Origin: Clostridia bacterium
GTDB taxonomy: Bacteria > Bacillota > Clostridia > Oscillospirales > CAG-272
DNA length: 64,000 nucleotides
Assembly (NCBI GenBank): GCA_017942005.1
Contig: JAGAVJ010000021.1
Span: 1-64,000, forward strand
Direction: 5' to 3'
Shown: one piece after another, positions 52,014-60,716 of the stretch
Numbering within the stretch: the stretch's first letter is position 1
How the letters are laid out: each line of letters opens with the position of its first letter
Notes under the pieces: generated by a model
Seen by the model: only the letters and a program-made list of their open reading frames with translations
Database searches by the model: none
Told to the model about the DNA's origin: nothing
Made by a program: the position numbers and the translations under genes

Positions 52014-53564
52014 ATGTTATCAACCGTATACAGCGCAGGACTGATGGGAATTGAAGGCTTTTCCGTCACGGTGGAGGTCAACTGCGTCAATACCATTCCA
52101 CAGCTGGAAATTGTAGGACTGCCGGACAATGCGGTCAGAGAATCCAGAGAACGCCTGCGTGCGGCTTGTGCAAACAGCGGAATCCCGTTTCCGGACGGTG
52201 CACTGACCATCAACTTAGCACCTGCCGACCGCAAAAAAGAAGGTTCCTTTTATGATCTTGCGCTGCTCGTCGGTATTCTTACAGCAGGGGAACGGCTGAA
52301 GCTGAAGGTGCAAAACGATTTATCCCGGATGTGTTTTATTGGAGAGCTGTCCTTTTCTGGGGAACTGCGTCCTGTACGCGGTATTCTGTGTATGTGCATT
52401 GCGGCAAAAGCGGCCGGACGCACGATGCTGTTTGTTCCGGCACAGAATGCGCCGGAAGCCAGTGTCATTGAAGGTGTCACGGTGTACCCCGTCCGCAACA
52501 CTCTGGAGTTACTCGATCATTTATCCGGCGTCACACCGATTGCGCCGTGTATTTTTGACAGAGAAGCCGCACAGGCGCTTTCTTATGATACCGCTGTCGA
52601 TTTTGCAGACGTCAAAGGACAGATGCGTGCCAAGCGCGCGCTGGAACTTGCGGCAGTCGGTCAGCATAATGTTCTTTTGATTGGACCGCCTGGCACCGGA
52701 AAGAGTATGCTTGCAAAGCGTCTGCCGACCATTCTTCCGCCGCTGACGTTTTCCGAAGCGATTGAAACCACCATGCTGCATTCCATTTCCGGTCTGCTTC
52801 CAGACGGAAAATCACTCATTGTACAAAGACCGTTCCGTTCCCCGCACCATACCATGAGTGCTGCCGGTCTTGCAGGCGGCGGAAAAATTCCCACACCCGG
52901 TGAAATTTCCATTGCGCACAACGGCGTTCTGTTTTTGGATGAATTGCCGGAGTTCAGCCGCGATGCCATGGAGGTACTGCGGCAGCCGCTGGAGGACGGG
53001 TGTGTGACCATCACACGTGCGGCAGGTAAGGTGACCTATCCGTGCCGTTTTATGCTGGTGAGTGCAATGAATCCATGCCGCTGCGGATATTTCGGACATC
53101 CGACAATTCCCTGTACCTGCAAGCGCGACGATATCCGCAAATATCTATCCAAAATATCCGGTCCACTGCTTGACCGGATTGATATCCAGATTGAAATTCC
53201 GGCGATCACCTTTGATGAACTCAACAGTGAACGAAAAGAGGAATCCTCTGCGGAAATCCGTGCACGTGTAGAAAAGGCGCGTGCCTATGCGAAAGCACGG
53301 TATGAGAGTGCCGGAGTCGATATCGCTGCCAATGCACGGCTGACCGCACCGCAGATTCGCCAGTTCTGTCAGATGGACGATGCGGCAAAGCAGATTCTGC
53401 GCAGTGCGTTTGACCGCATGGGATTGTCTGCTCGTGGGTATGATCGTATCTTGCGCGTCGCACGTACCATTGCCGATATGGCAGAAATGGAAGTGATCCG
53501 TGCGGAACACGTTGCAGAAGCCATTCAGATGCGATCACTTGATCGAAAATATTTTGGCGGGTAA
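52014..53564 (+). CDS. comM: ComM/YifB-family Mg-chelatase-like ATPase
   Basis: Protein of 516 aa. An N-terminal LonC-like domain ([12 protein letters not shown]...[17 protein letters not shown]) is followed by an AAA+ domain with Walker [10 protein letters not shown], Walker [10 protein letters not shown], the [12 protein letters not shown] zinc-ligand region and the arginine-rich LLDRIDIQ. ComM helicases promote branch migration during integration of transformed DNA in Haemophilus and Vibrio; in this organism that role is inferred. The start at 52014 follows the leader. Confidence 0.93.
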   Translation: MLSTVYSAGLMGIEGFSVTVEVNCVNTIPQLEIVGLPDNAVRESRERLRAACANSGIPFPDGALTINLAPADRKKEGSFYDLALLVGILTAGERLKLKVQNDLSRMCFIGELSFSGELRPVRGILCMCIAAKAAGRTMLFVPAQNAPEASVIEGVTVYPVRNTLELLDHLSGVTPIAPCIFDREAAQALSYDTAVDFADVKGQMRAKRALELAAVGQHNVLLIGPPGTGKSMLAKRLPTILPPLTFSEAIETTMLHSISGLLPDGKSLIVQRPFRSPHHTMSAAGLAGGGKIPTPGEISIAHNGVLFLDELPEFSRDAMEVLRQPLEDGCVTITRAAGKVTYPCRFMLVSAMNPCRCGYFGHPTIPCTCKRDDIRKYLSKISGPLLDRIDIQIEIPAITFDELNSERKEESSAEIRARVEKARAYAKARYESAGVDIAANARLTAPQIRQFCQMDDAAKQILRSAFDRMGLSARGYDRILRVARTIADMAEMEVIRAEHVAEAIQMRSLDRKYFGG

Positions 53565-53615
53565 ACAAAATTCGTTTGTGTGATGGAATGTTTTCATTTT
53601 AATGTGAATTTGATG

Positions 53616-53770
53616 CGAAGGGGCTGCTGAAAATTTTCATTTTTATTACCATAACTTTCACGAAAGTGAAAGTTATCTCTTCTCATTATGGAGTTGTGAC
53701 GCGCTCGCAGGCGGTTAAGCCACAAAACACGGTCTGAAAATTTATTTTCAGATTTATCAACTCCATATGA
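53616..53770 (-). repeat. SD-hairpin leader element without a gene, copy 2
   Basis: Minus-strand order: TCTGAAAAT/ATTTTCAGA stem, CCGTGTTTTGTGGC, a GCCTGCGAGCG hairpin, GTCACAACTCCATAATG, AGAAGAGAT, hairpin AACTTTCA/TGAAAGTT, ATGGTAATAAAA, ATG at 53643 opening only about 13 codons. The order is the same as at 31652-31760. Confidence 0.55.
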
Positions 53771-53782
53771 AACGTTTTTTGA

Positions 53783-53830
53783 AAGGGGTTTGGGGAAAAT
53801 CTTTTTTTGAGGAAAAGTTTTCCCCATAAT
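53783..53830 (-). repeat. Composite repeat, left half, before the DUF402 gene
   Basis: Minus strand: ATGGGGAAAACTTTTCCTC, AAGATTTTCCCCAAACCCC, TTTCAAAAAACG. On the plus strand it forms a hairpin GGGGAAAA/TTTTCCCC (53792-53825) whose loop holds GAGGAA (53809-53814), the only SD-like site for the gene at 53837. Confidence 0.7.
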
Positions 53831-53836
53831 ATACAT

Positions 53837-54451
53837 ATGAAGCGAACACGACTTGACCGCGGCTCCTGGTGGAGTCATAACCACATCACACATACGCAGT
53901 ATTATCAGATGCGTGTTGATACCGCACAGTTTCATGGATTGTTGTGCCTTGTCAGGCTCTTTGACGGCGAGCCGTTTTACTGGGATTTGCCGATTGCCGG
54001 GAAAACCCAGATCATCGGAGCGGGAATGCAGTGGCTTCAGCTGCTGCCGGATAACGCAAGGCATGCGATCACAGCGAAATATCTGCCGAAAGCAAAGACG
54101 GTTTGCGGAAAAGAATACGAAAACTCTGTTTCCCTGTGGTATGTCGATATGATTGAGAACGTGGAATACGATGCAGACGGTGTTGCGGTCTTTGTGGATC
54201 AGTATCTGGATGTGATCTTTACGCCTGCGGGAGATGTCATTGTGGATGACCGCGATGAATTGGACGCGGCATATGCGTCGGGAGAACTGTCTGAATCTCA
54301 ATACAACGCAGCTTTGGCGGAATGCGATACAGTGCTTGCAACCTTGTGCAAAGATATAGAAGCGACAGAACAGTTCTGCTCAGAACTTCTTGTATATGCA
54401 AAGGAATGCATCAAAAACGGCTTACAACCGTTCCAATACAAAAAATCGTAA
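53837..54451 (+). CDS. DUF402 domain protein
   Basis: Protein of 204 aa of the DUF402 (PF04167) class: SWWSHNHITHTQYYQMRVDT at the start, IIGAGMQWLQLLP, SLWYVDMIENVEYDADGVAV and the acidic LDVIFTPAGDVIVDDRDELD. Relatives of this fold include nucleoside tri/diphosphatases such as SA1684. The acidic residues of that metal-binding region are present. The SD lies in a hairpin loop formed by a composite-repeat half. Confidence 0.82.
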   Translation: MKRTRLDRGSWWSHNHITHTQYYQMRVDTAQFHGLLCLVRLFDGEPFYWDLPIAGKTQIIGAGMQWLQLLPDNARHAITAKYLPKAKTVCGKEYENSVSLWYVDMIENVEYDADGVAVFVDQYLDVIFTPAGDVIVDDRDELDAAYASGELSESQYNAALAECDTVLATLCKDIEATEQFCSELLVYAKECIKNGLQPFQYKKS

Positions 54452-54460
54452 TGGAGAAGA

Positions 54461-54499
54461 AAAGGACGCTGTCCCGTTTAAAAGGCAGCGTCCTTTTTT
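54461..54499 (+). terminator. Terminator of the DUF402 gene
   Basis: AAAGGACGCTG pairs with CAGCGTCCTTTT, followed by TTC. Confidence 0.85.
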
Positions 54500-54548
54500 C
54501 GCTTTAGAAAAACGCAATCATGTACATGCAGTTCATGACAGGTTTCTT

Positions 54549-54602
54549 CCCCAAGAAAGTTTTTGGGGGTTTCAGGGGGATTTTTTCAAAAATCCCCCTG
54601 AA
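54549..54602 (-). terminator. Hairpins at the end of the oxidoreductase gene
   Basis: Two stems: CCCCAAGAAAGTTTTTGGGG (54549-54568) and TCAGGGGGATTTTT/AAAATCCCCCTGA (54572-54602). The second resembles the right-end hairpin of the composite repeat family. Confidence 0.65.
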
Positions 54603-54614
54603 CGTTTCTCCATA

Positions 54615-55850
54615 TCAGAACAGGTCTTCGCAGACTTCTTCCAGGCAATACTGAGAGCGCACGTACGGCTCACGCTTGATCCACTTGCCGTTGGTAAAGT
54701 CCGGAATGGCAACCGGCATGGAGCCCATTGCAATGGAATCCTCGGACAGAATGGAGATGACCATCCAGGATGCGGTATCGTAGACGTCGATTGGCGTCTG
54801 TGTGCCTGCCTTGACCGCTTCGATAAAGCCGCGCATGACCAGGTAGTCGATGCCGCCGTGACCGCCGACAGCGGTGTAGTCCTTCCACAGCGGATGCTCA
54901 TGCTCCGGGAAAAATTCGTTCATATCGGTGAAGCGATGACCCCATGATGCACCCTCGCAGGAGCCGTCAAACATGCATCCGTACTTGTCCTCACTCCAGA
55001 TGCCTTTGGTTCCCTGGACGAGGTTTCCGCGCGAATATGCACGGGGAAGGGTCGTGTCGTGCTTTAAGACAATGGTTTCTCCATGTGCACACTTGATGCA
55101 GGTGATGACAACGTCCCCCTGCGTGAAAGCGTGATTGGCGTTTTCAAAGTCAGGACCGCGCTTTTCGTTAATCCAGGTATGGACACCGCGTGCCTTGGAG
55201 GACATGGAGGTCAAAGAAAGCATACGGTTGCCGCGGTTGATGTTGAGATACTTTGCAATCGGACCAAGCTCATGCGTCGGGTAGAGGTCACAGTTGCGGT
55301 TCATGTAGTTGTCCAGACGGTAATGACGGTTTTCATGTCCCAGCGCCACCTCGTCGCGCAGGTCGTGCTCATAACCGCCTTCGCAGTGGATGACTTCACC
55401 GAACATACCCTTCTTGATCATGTTCAGCACCGCCAGCTCTTCTCTGCCGTAGCAGCAGTTTTCAAGCATCATGCAGGGGACTTTGGTCTTTTCATAGGTC
55501 TTGACCAGCTCCCAGCACTGGTCGACAGAATAGGCGCCGCCGACTTCTGTTGCAACATATTTGCCTGCAAGCATTGCGTCAATACAGATCGGAATATGCG
55601 CATCCCATGCGGACGGCGTGATGACAGCATCCACCTCGTCCATTGCAAGAAGCTCATGATAATCGGTGGTAGCGGCAGGTGTATTGCCGCGTTTTTCCAT
55701 GACTGCCTTTTTGCCGTTTTCTACTCTGTCTTCGTATAAGTCGCAGACGCCGATGACATTGACGTCAGGCATGGTGTCCAGCACCATATTCAAAAGACCG
55801 TAGCCTCTCCCTCCAAGCCCTACAAATACGACATTTACAGATTCTTTCAT
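54615..55850 (-). CDS. Gfo/Idh/MocA-family oxidoreductase
   Basis: Protein of 411 aa without signal peptide. N-terminal Rossmann domain: VVFVGLGGRGYGLL binds NAD(P), then AVITPSAWDAHIPICIDAML and KYVATEVGGAYSVDQCWELV with the usual EKP-like position changed to TEVG. The C-terminal substrate domain starts near CMMLENCCYGREELAVLNMI and ends with PYVRSQYCLEEVCEDLF. It resembles the Gfo/Idh/MocA branch that includes GH109-like enzymes. The sugar substrate is unknown. Confidence 0.86.
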   Translation of the reverse strand: MKESVNVVFVGLGGRGYGLLNMVLDTMPDVNVIGVCDLYEDRVENGKKAVMEKRGNTPAATTDYHELLAMDEVDAVITPSAWDAHIPICIDAMLAGKYVATEVGGAYSVDQCWELVKTYEKTKVPCMMLENCCYGREELAVLNMIKKGMFGEVIHCEGGYEHDLRDEVALGHENRHYRLDNYMNRNCDLYPTHELGPIAKYLNINRGNRMLSLTSMSSKARGVHTWINEKRGPDFENANHAFTQGDVVITCIKCAHGETIVLKHDTTLPRAYSRGNLVQGTKGIWSEDKYGCMFDGSCEGASWGHRFTDMNEFFPEHEHPLWKDYTAVGGHGGIDYLVMRGFIEAVKAGTQTPIDVYDTASWMVISILSEDSIAMGSMPVAIPDFTNGKWIKREPYVRSQYCLEEVCEDLF

Positions 55851-55934
55851 ACTTCATGACCGTGGTTTCTGTACCTTTCAGCTATGCTGAAAGTTTTCAG
55901 CATAGCGAAGATACGAAACGCTTCCTTTCTTTTT
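55851..55934 (-). promoter_or_regulatory. SD-hairpin leader of the oxidoreductase gene
   Basis: Minus-strand order: AAAGAAAGGAAG (55932-55921), outer arm GTTTCGTATC, perfect inner stem CTATGCTGAAA/TTTCAGCATAG (55905-55882), outer arm GGTACAGAAAC, CACGGTCATGAAGT, ATG at 55850. Upstream a GCGG-tatat-GCCGC hairpin parallels the first hairpin of other members. Confidence 0.62.
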
Positions 55935-56049
55935 GAGAGCTGCGGCATATACCGCAAAACGCAGGTCCGAAAGACGTTTTATAAAAAAATAAACGTTCCG
56001 GCGTGTGTTTCTCCCGAATATGATAAAAATTGATGTGATATTACAAAAA

Positions 56050-56062
56050 TATCAAGTTGATA
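56050..56062. promoter_or_regulatory. Possible operator upstream of the oxidoreductase gene
   Basis: Palindrome TATCAA-G-TTGATA about 200 nt upstream of the oxidoreductase start, in an AT-rich region. No cognate regulator is adjacent. The rest of 55935-56125 shows no gene. Confidence 0.3.
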
Positions 56063-56129
56063 ATATCATATCATAAAAAACAGATTTTGTAAAGGGGGAA
56101 ATTAAAAATTCTTCCATATAGGAAAGAGA

Positions 56130-56169
56130 AAGGGGCTGTCGCAAGTTTTCAACTTGCGACAGCCCCTTT
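56130..56169 (-). terminator. GGGGCTGTCGCAAG palindrome, terminator
   Basis: Perfect stem AAGGGGCTGTCGCAAG/CTTGCGACAGCCCCTT, 57 nt after the end of the secreted protein gene. In the first stem the T of GTTGCA has become C and the partner arm changed in step, a compensated pair compared with 35422-35462. Confidence 0.82.
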
Positions 56170-56225
56170 GGAAAAATAACTATCGTTGTCTGGAAGGTTT
56201 CTGTTTCAATTTCAGTGTTTGGATA

Positions 56226-57146
56226 TTAGTGCTTCTTGGAAAGAACGACACCAGCTGCGGCTGCCATAACAGCAACTGCGGCAACGATGCCTGCGTCAGC
56301 GGTGACAGGAGCGACAGGTGTCTCTGCGGCCGGAGCATCGGTACCCTCTACAGGAGTTTCGGGAACTTCTACGACAGGAGCTTCGAGCGCTGCGCCGAGG
56401 GTGATGGTAGCGTGACCGGTGACATCCTTACCGGGATCACCAGTGATACCGTATGCGAGCTGCTCGTGGATGTACTGATCAGCTGCACCGCCGGTGGAAG
56501 TACCGGTAGCCCAAACGATGGAGAACAGGAAGGAATCGCCTTCGACAAGCTTCTTTTCGCCGAATGCTTCCCACGGAACTCTTACTTCATATGTGATGGT
56601 GTCAGCGCCGACATCAACGGTAAAGTCGTTGTTTTCTGCTGCATCGTAACCGATTGCCATACCGTCATTCCAGTTGGTGAACAGCAGATCGCCTGTGGTA
56701 GAGGACTTTGCGTAACCGGTTTCCAGTCTCATGGATGCATCCACTTCGTCAGCTGCTGCGAAGGACAGCTGAACTGCATAGGAACCCCAGATGTTGCCGC
56801 AGTCGCCAGGTTCAAATTCGCAGACATATCCCTTAGCGATTGTGGTAGCTGCGATGTAAACATAATCTGCATCATAAGACATGTAGAGAGAAATGTCGTT
56901 GCCTGCAGAAGCATCAATGGATGCATCGTCATATGCTGCGAAGGAAAGTTCATTTGTGGTGAACTCGATTTCCTGATATTCGCCTTCGGAAATCACACCG
57001 TCAAGCTTATGCTCAGCATAACCCTGCGGAATGGTATACTTGATGGAACCGACATCGGTCGTATTTGCAACAAATGCTGCATTAGCAGAAATTGCGAGAG
57101 AAGAAAGAATCAGGGTAGAGAGTGCAAGTGCGCCTAACTTTTTCAT
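56226..57146 (-). CDS. Secreted CBM9/DOMON-like protein with C-terminal anchor
   Basis: Protein of 306 aa. Signal peptide to about residue 23 (SAISANAAF-type end). Residues about 45-235 resemble a CBM9/DOMON-type carbohydrate-binding beta sandwich: LDGVISEGEYQEIEF, YVYIAATTIAKGYVC and TITYEVRVPWEAFGEKKLVE. A Pro/Val/Glu/Ala-rich linker (about 243-278) leads to a C-terminal hydrophobic segment and a KKH tail, preceded by VTADAG. This is like a sorting signal in layout but lacks a clear LPxTG. Strong promoter and AAAAGGAGAT site suggest abundant expression. Confidence 0.78.
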   Translation of the reverse strand: MKKLGALALSTLILSSLAISANAAFVANTTDVGSIKYTIPQGYAEHKLDGVISEGEYQEIEFTTNELSFAAYDDASIDASAGNDISLYMSYDADYVYIAATTIAKGYVCEFEPGDCGNIWGSYAVQLSFAAADEVDASMRLETGYAKSSTTGDLLFTNWNDGMAIGYDAAENNDFTVDVGADTITYEVRVPWEAFGEKKLVEGDSFLFSIVWATGTSTGGAADQYIHEQLAYGITGDPGKDVTGHATITLGAALEAPVVEVPETPVEGTDAPAAETPVAPVTADAGIVAAVAVMAAAAGVVLSKKH

Positions 57147-57196
57147 AATATTTATCTCCTTTTTGGTGAATGTGTGAAACCTTCCTCGGTGATTTA

Positions 57197-57225
57197 ATTA
57201 TATCATACTTTTTTTGCTTTGTCAA
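57197..57225 (-). promoter_or_regulatory. Promoter of the CBM9-like secreted protein gene
   Basis: TTGACA (57225-57220), 17-bp spacer, TATAAT (57202-57197) on the minus strand. Confidence 0.88.
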
Positions 57226-57302
57226 CAGTTTTAAAAACGAATTGATATTGTGCACAACTTTACGGCTCTGAAATTGTATAATATGCACAAAACAGAATCA
57301 AA

Positions 57303-57337
57303 AAAACAAAAAAGCAGTCGATTTACGACTGCTTTTG
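57303..57337 (-). terminator. Terminator of pcrA
   Basis: AAAAGCAGTCG pairs with CGACTGCTTTT; on the minus strand a TTTTTTG run follows. About 75 nt after the pcrA stop. Confidence 0.85.
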
Positions 57338-57410
57338 AGGGGTAATTTTAAAATTCTGTAAAAAAGATTTATTATAGGGTTCAAGTGCAATTTTGTTGAA
57401 ATCCGATGCA

Positions 57411-59855
57411 TTATTCATCAAATTTCCGCAGCTTGGCATAGGTTGCCATCAGTTTCTTTGTTCCAACCGTGTCAAACGCGATCTCATACAGGATATCTGC
57501 GCCCATTTCACGTACCGAGAGAATCACGCCTCTGCCGAATGTGAAGTGCGATACAACATCGCCGGCGGTAAAACGGTCGTAGCTTTGGGTTCTGCCAACG
57601 CCTGCGGAAAGATCAGATTCTCTGAAAAATTCCTTTGACATGGTGACCTTTTTCTTACGGTCCCCGGGGGCTGTGACAGTACCGCCGTTTGCTGCGGCTT
57701 CCGCTTCTGCTGCCTGCTGACGGATGGATTTCGGTATTTCAATGTTTGTATATTCCTCTGGAATTTCTTCTAAGAAGCGGCTCTTTTGATTGAAGTTGGT
57801 CTTTCCGTAGATCAGACGCTCACGGGTATGCAGCGCATACAGTCTGGTCTTTGCGCGTGTAATCGCAACGTAGGCAAGGCGGCGTTCTTCCTCCAGTTCC
57901 TCCGGATTCATCGCAGATTGGATGCTTGGGAAGAGTCCTTCCTCCATACCGGGTAAAAATACCACAGGGAACTCAAGCCCTTTTGCGGAGTGGATGGTCA
58001 TTAAGACGACCGCGTCCGCATTTTCATCGTAATTATCGATATCGGAAACCAGTGCGACCTCTTCAAGGAAGCCGGACAGGGTGGCATCCTCGTTTGCTTC
58101 TTCATATGCAACCGCATTGGAGACAAGCTCCTTGACGTTCTGCACACGGTCAATTTCCGTGATGCCGGCGGCTTCCAGCATTTTCATATATCCGGTTAAT
58201 TCTAATACGCGCTGGAACAGAACAGACAGCTTTTCCGTTTTGGAAATTTCCGTTAATGCATCGATCATATAAGCAAAGTCGTGCAGCTTGGTAATTGACT
58301 TTGCAAGCGTCGGATAATTTTCCGCGTTGCGCATGGCGTCCAGAATGGTAACATCCTCATATGCCGCGATATTTTCAAGCGCGGTTAACGTGGTTTCTCC
58401 GATTTTGCGTTTTGGCTCGTTGATAATGCGTTTTAAGCGCAGATTGTCCGACGGGTTGTTAATGACGCATAAGTAGGCGATGATATCCTTGACTTCCTTG
58501 CGTTCATAGAAGCGCGTACCGCCAAGCAGACGGTAGGGAATTCCTGATTTTGCAAAGATATTTTCCAGATACGAGGACTGGGCATTGACGCGGTACAATA
58601 CGGCAAAATCGCTGTATTTTCGTTTTTCGCGGATGACCTGATCCATGATTTTATTGATGATGTAGCGTGCTTCCTCATTCTGGTTGTCAAGCTTGCGGAT
58701 GGTGATTTTTTCTCCCTCTCCCGCATTCGACCAAAGCTCCTTGCCGCGTCTGCCGAAGTTGTTGCGGATGACAGAGTTTGCTGCATTCAGAATATTGGTG
58801 GTGGAGCGATAGTTCTGCTCAAGACGTATAATATGTGCGTCGGAATAGGTATCGTCAAAATGAAGAATGTTTTCAATGGTCGCGCCGCGGAACTTATAAA
58901 TGGACTGATCGTCATCACCGACAACCATTAAATTGCGGTACTTGCCGGACAGAAGTCCGGTTAACATGAACTGTGCGTGGTTGGTATCCTGATACTCGTC
59001 CACACAGACATATTTAAAGCGGTTCTGATAATAGGAACGCACCTCTTCTTCTGCTTTCAGAAGTGCGACTGTCTGCATGATAATATCGTCAAAGTCCAGT
59101 GCATTGGCATCAAACAACTGCTTCTGGTACAGCTCGTAGATGGATGCAATCTGAGACAGACGCAGGTCAGAACCAACTTCGTTCATGAAGTCTTCCGGCG
59201 TTTGCAGTTTATCCTTTGCACGGCTGATGGTGTTCATGACGGTTCTGGGCTGCAGTTGTTTGTCGTCAATGTTCAGCTGCTTCATGCATTCTAAAATGAC
59301 TTTTTTTACATCGTCTGTATCGTAGATGGTAAACCCGGAGCGATATCCGATGCGCTCTCCATATTTGCGCAGAATCCGGACGCAGATGGAGTGGAAGGTA
59401 CCTGCCCAGATATCTGCACTTTTTTCTCCGATGACCTTAGATAGGCGTTCCTTCATCTCATTTGCAGCTTTGTTTGTGAAGGTAATGGTGAGGATTGCCC
59501 ACGGCGGACACGGATTTGATGAAAAGCTTTCACAGAGCTGTCCAAGTTCTTCTCCGGACATGACGGATGCGCTTTGTTCCAGCGCGGAAACATTGGCCTC
59601 GGTAAGACCGTTTGGAACGGTATCGTCATAGTAAGCATTGCCGTACCGGATGATATGTGCAATGCGGTTGACAAGAACGGTGGTTTTGCCGGTGCCGGCT
59701 CCCGCCAGAACCAACAGAGGACCGTTTACGGTGTAGACAGCTTCCCGCTGTTTTTCGTTCATTGATTGATAAAGTGTATCAAAAAGATGATGTTTGGCCG
59801 CGAAATATCGCTCGGCAAGAGACGAGGCCGCGGTCTGTTTCATTTGTTCAGCCAT
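57411..59855 (-). CDS. pcrA: ATP-dependent DNA helicase PcrA/UvrD
   Basis: SF1A 3'-5' helicase of 814 aa for repair and replication of damaged or plasmid DNA. Motif I VLAGAGTGKTTVLVNRIAHI (about 49-68), Ia TITFTNKAANEM, II YVCVDEYQDTN, III VVGDDDQSIYKFRGA, IV LEQNYRST, V LMTIHSAKGLEFPVV and VI RRLAYVAITRA; the C-terminal Tudor-like domain contains DVVSHFTFGRGVI. There is an insertion of about 35 aa after motif I (to SNPCPPW) that is usually shorter. AAAAGGAC precedes the ATG. Confidence 0.95.
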   Translation of the reverse strand: MAEQMKQTAASSLAERYFAAKHHLFDTLYQSMNEKQREAVYTVNGPLLVLAGAGTGKTTVLVNRIAHIIRYGNAYYDDTVPNGLTEANVSALEQSASVMSGEELGQLCESFSSNPCPPWAILTITFTNKAANEMKERLSKVIGEKSADIWAGTFHSICVRILRKYGERIGYRSGFTIYDTDDVKKVILECMKQLNIDDKQLQPRTVMNTISRAKDKLQTPEDFMNEVGSDLRLSQIASIYELYQKQLFDANALDFDDIIMQTVALLKAEEEVRSYYQNRFKYVCVDEYQDTNHAQFMLTGLLSGKYRNLMVVGDDDQSIYKFRGATIENILHFDDTYSDAHIIRLEQNYRSTTNILNAANSVIRNNFGRRGKELWSNAGEGEKITIRKLDNQNEEARYIINKIMDQVIREKRKYSDFAVLYRVNAQSSYLENIFAKSGIPYRLLGGTRFYERKEVKDIIAYLCVINNPSDNLRLKRIINEPKRKIGETTLTALENIAAYEDVTILDAMRNAENYPTLAKSITKLHDFAYMIDALTEISKTEKLSVLFQRVLELTGYMKMLEAAGITEIDRVQNVKELVSNAVAYEEANEDATLSGFLEEVALVSDIDNYDENADAVVLMTIHSAKGLEFPVVFLPGMEEGLFPSIQSAMNPEELEEERRLAYVAITRAKTRLYALHTRERLIYGKTNFNQKSRFLEEIPEEYTNIEIPKSIRQQAAEAEAAANGGTVTAPGDRKKKVTMSKEFFRESDLSAGVGRTQSYDRFTAGDVVSHFTFGRGVILSVREMGADILYEIAFDTVGTKKLMATYAKLRKFDE

Positions 59856-59942
59856 GATATATCACAAGTCCTTTTATGCTAATTTTGTATGTGCAGTAAA
59901 ATGCTTTCAGACAACGGTTCATTTTTCGTGTCATTCTATATT

Positions 59943-59971
59943 ATTATACCATATTTTTTGTATTTGCGCAA
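59943..59971 (-). promoter_or_regulatory. Promoter of pcrA
   Basis: TTGCGC (59971-59966), 17-bp spacer, TATAAT (59948-59943) on the minus strand. Confidence 0.65.
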
Positions 59972-60280
59972 TTGTTTTTCAAGAATTCTTTTTGTTAAAA
60001 TTTTACGATAGTACAAATGCTACAAAAAATACGTTTTTTAGGTTTCTTATCATGAAATTTATGACCAAAATATGCAATAGAATGAAAAATACAGGACCAT
60101 ATGCATGAATTTGTTTTTTTACGTACCTGTACAGGATATGTTATGCGATTTTTGGGGGAAATGATTCTCACGTTTTGACAAAGTTTTTTGAAACAAATCC
60201 GCTTTAAAAAAATTTACTTCTTTATTACGTCATCTATGCATTTTTTTAAAATGTACTCCATATTTATAATATAAGATTAA
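59972..60280. other. AT-rich intergenic region, no gene seen
   Basis: No convincing gene on either strand. A TATAAT at 60265-60270 could be the -10 for the small gene at 60325, with a poor -35. Confidence 0.5.
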
Positions 60281-60324
60281 GTTTGAAGGAAAACTTTCCC
60301 TAACGCGAAAGTTATGGTATCAAC
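60281..60324 (+). promoter_or_regulatory. SD-hairpin leader of the small zinc-ribbon gene
   Basis: GAAGGAAA (60285-60292), hairpin AACTTTC (60292-60298)/GAAAGTT (60307-60313), ATGGTATCAAC, ATG at 60325. Confidence 0.62.
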
Positions 60325-60540
60325 ATGAAGATGAAAAACTTAAAAAAAACGGAGATATCAACGCAGAAGCAGCATTCTGATTATGAAAGCTGCATCCTTT
60401 GTCATCGACAGTTGTCTGTATTAAAAAAACAGCCGATTGCATTTCGTGATTATTATATGGAAGGCTGCGGTCAACTATGCTATGCCTGCTACCGTATGCT
60501 GTTTATGGATGCAGACAGCGGCAGTGGAGTGAAGAGATAA
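60325..60540 (+). CDS. Small zinc-ribbon-like protein
   Basis: Protein of 71 aa with four cysteines in two pairs, CILC (about 23-26) and CYAC (52-55), plus another Cys at 48; this pattern could bind one zinc ion. The middle is basic and aromatic (FRDYYMEG). I do not recognise a family. The SD-hairpin leader of the same type as known genes upstream supports it as a real gene. Terminator-like hairpins follow at 60605. Confidence 0.65.
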   Translation: MKMKNLKKTEISTQKQHSDYESCILCHRQLSVLKKQPIAFRDYYMEGCGQLCYACYRMLFMDADSGSGVKR

Positions 60541-60604
60541 CGGGAAGGAGCCGAACATATCGTTGGAGAAGACTTGCGGCGATGATATTAGACATTAAAA
60601 AAAG

Positions 60605-60711
60605 AAAAACCATAAAACAGAATTGATCACAGGTTCTGTTTTATGGTTTTTGATTTTGAAAGCTGCTGTTGTGACAGAGAATGGTCGTATCTCCATTGTC
60701 ACAGCAGCCAA
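60605..60711. terminator. Two hairpins between the zinc-ribbon and EEP genes
   Basis: First stem AAAACCATAAAACAGAA/TTCTGTTTTATGGTTTT (60606-60650) with A- and T-runs, a bidirectional terminator. Second stem GCTGCTGTTGTGACA/TGTCACAGCAGC (60662-60708), close to the GGGGCTGTTGC family, just after the EEP gene end. Confidence 0.8.
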
Positions 60712-60716
60712 AAGAA

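Noticed and set aside
54615..55850. Secretion of the Gfo/Idh/MocA protein through a Tat signal
   Set aside because: The protein starts directly with the Rossmann strand; there is no twin-arginine signal peptide.
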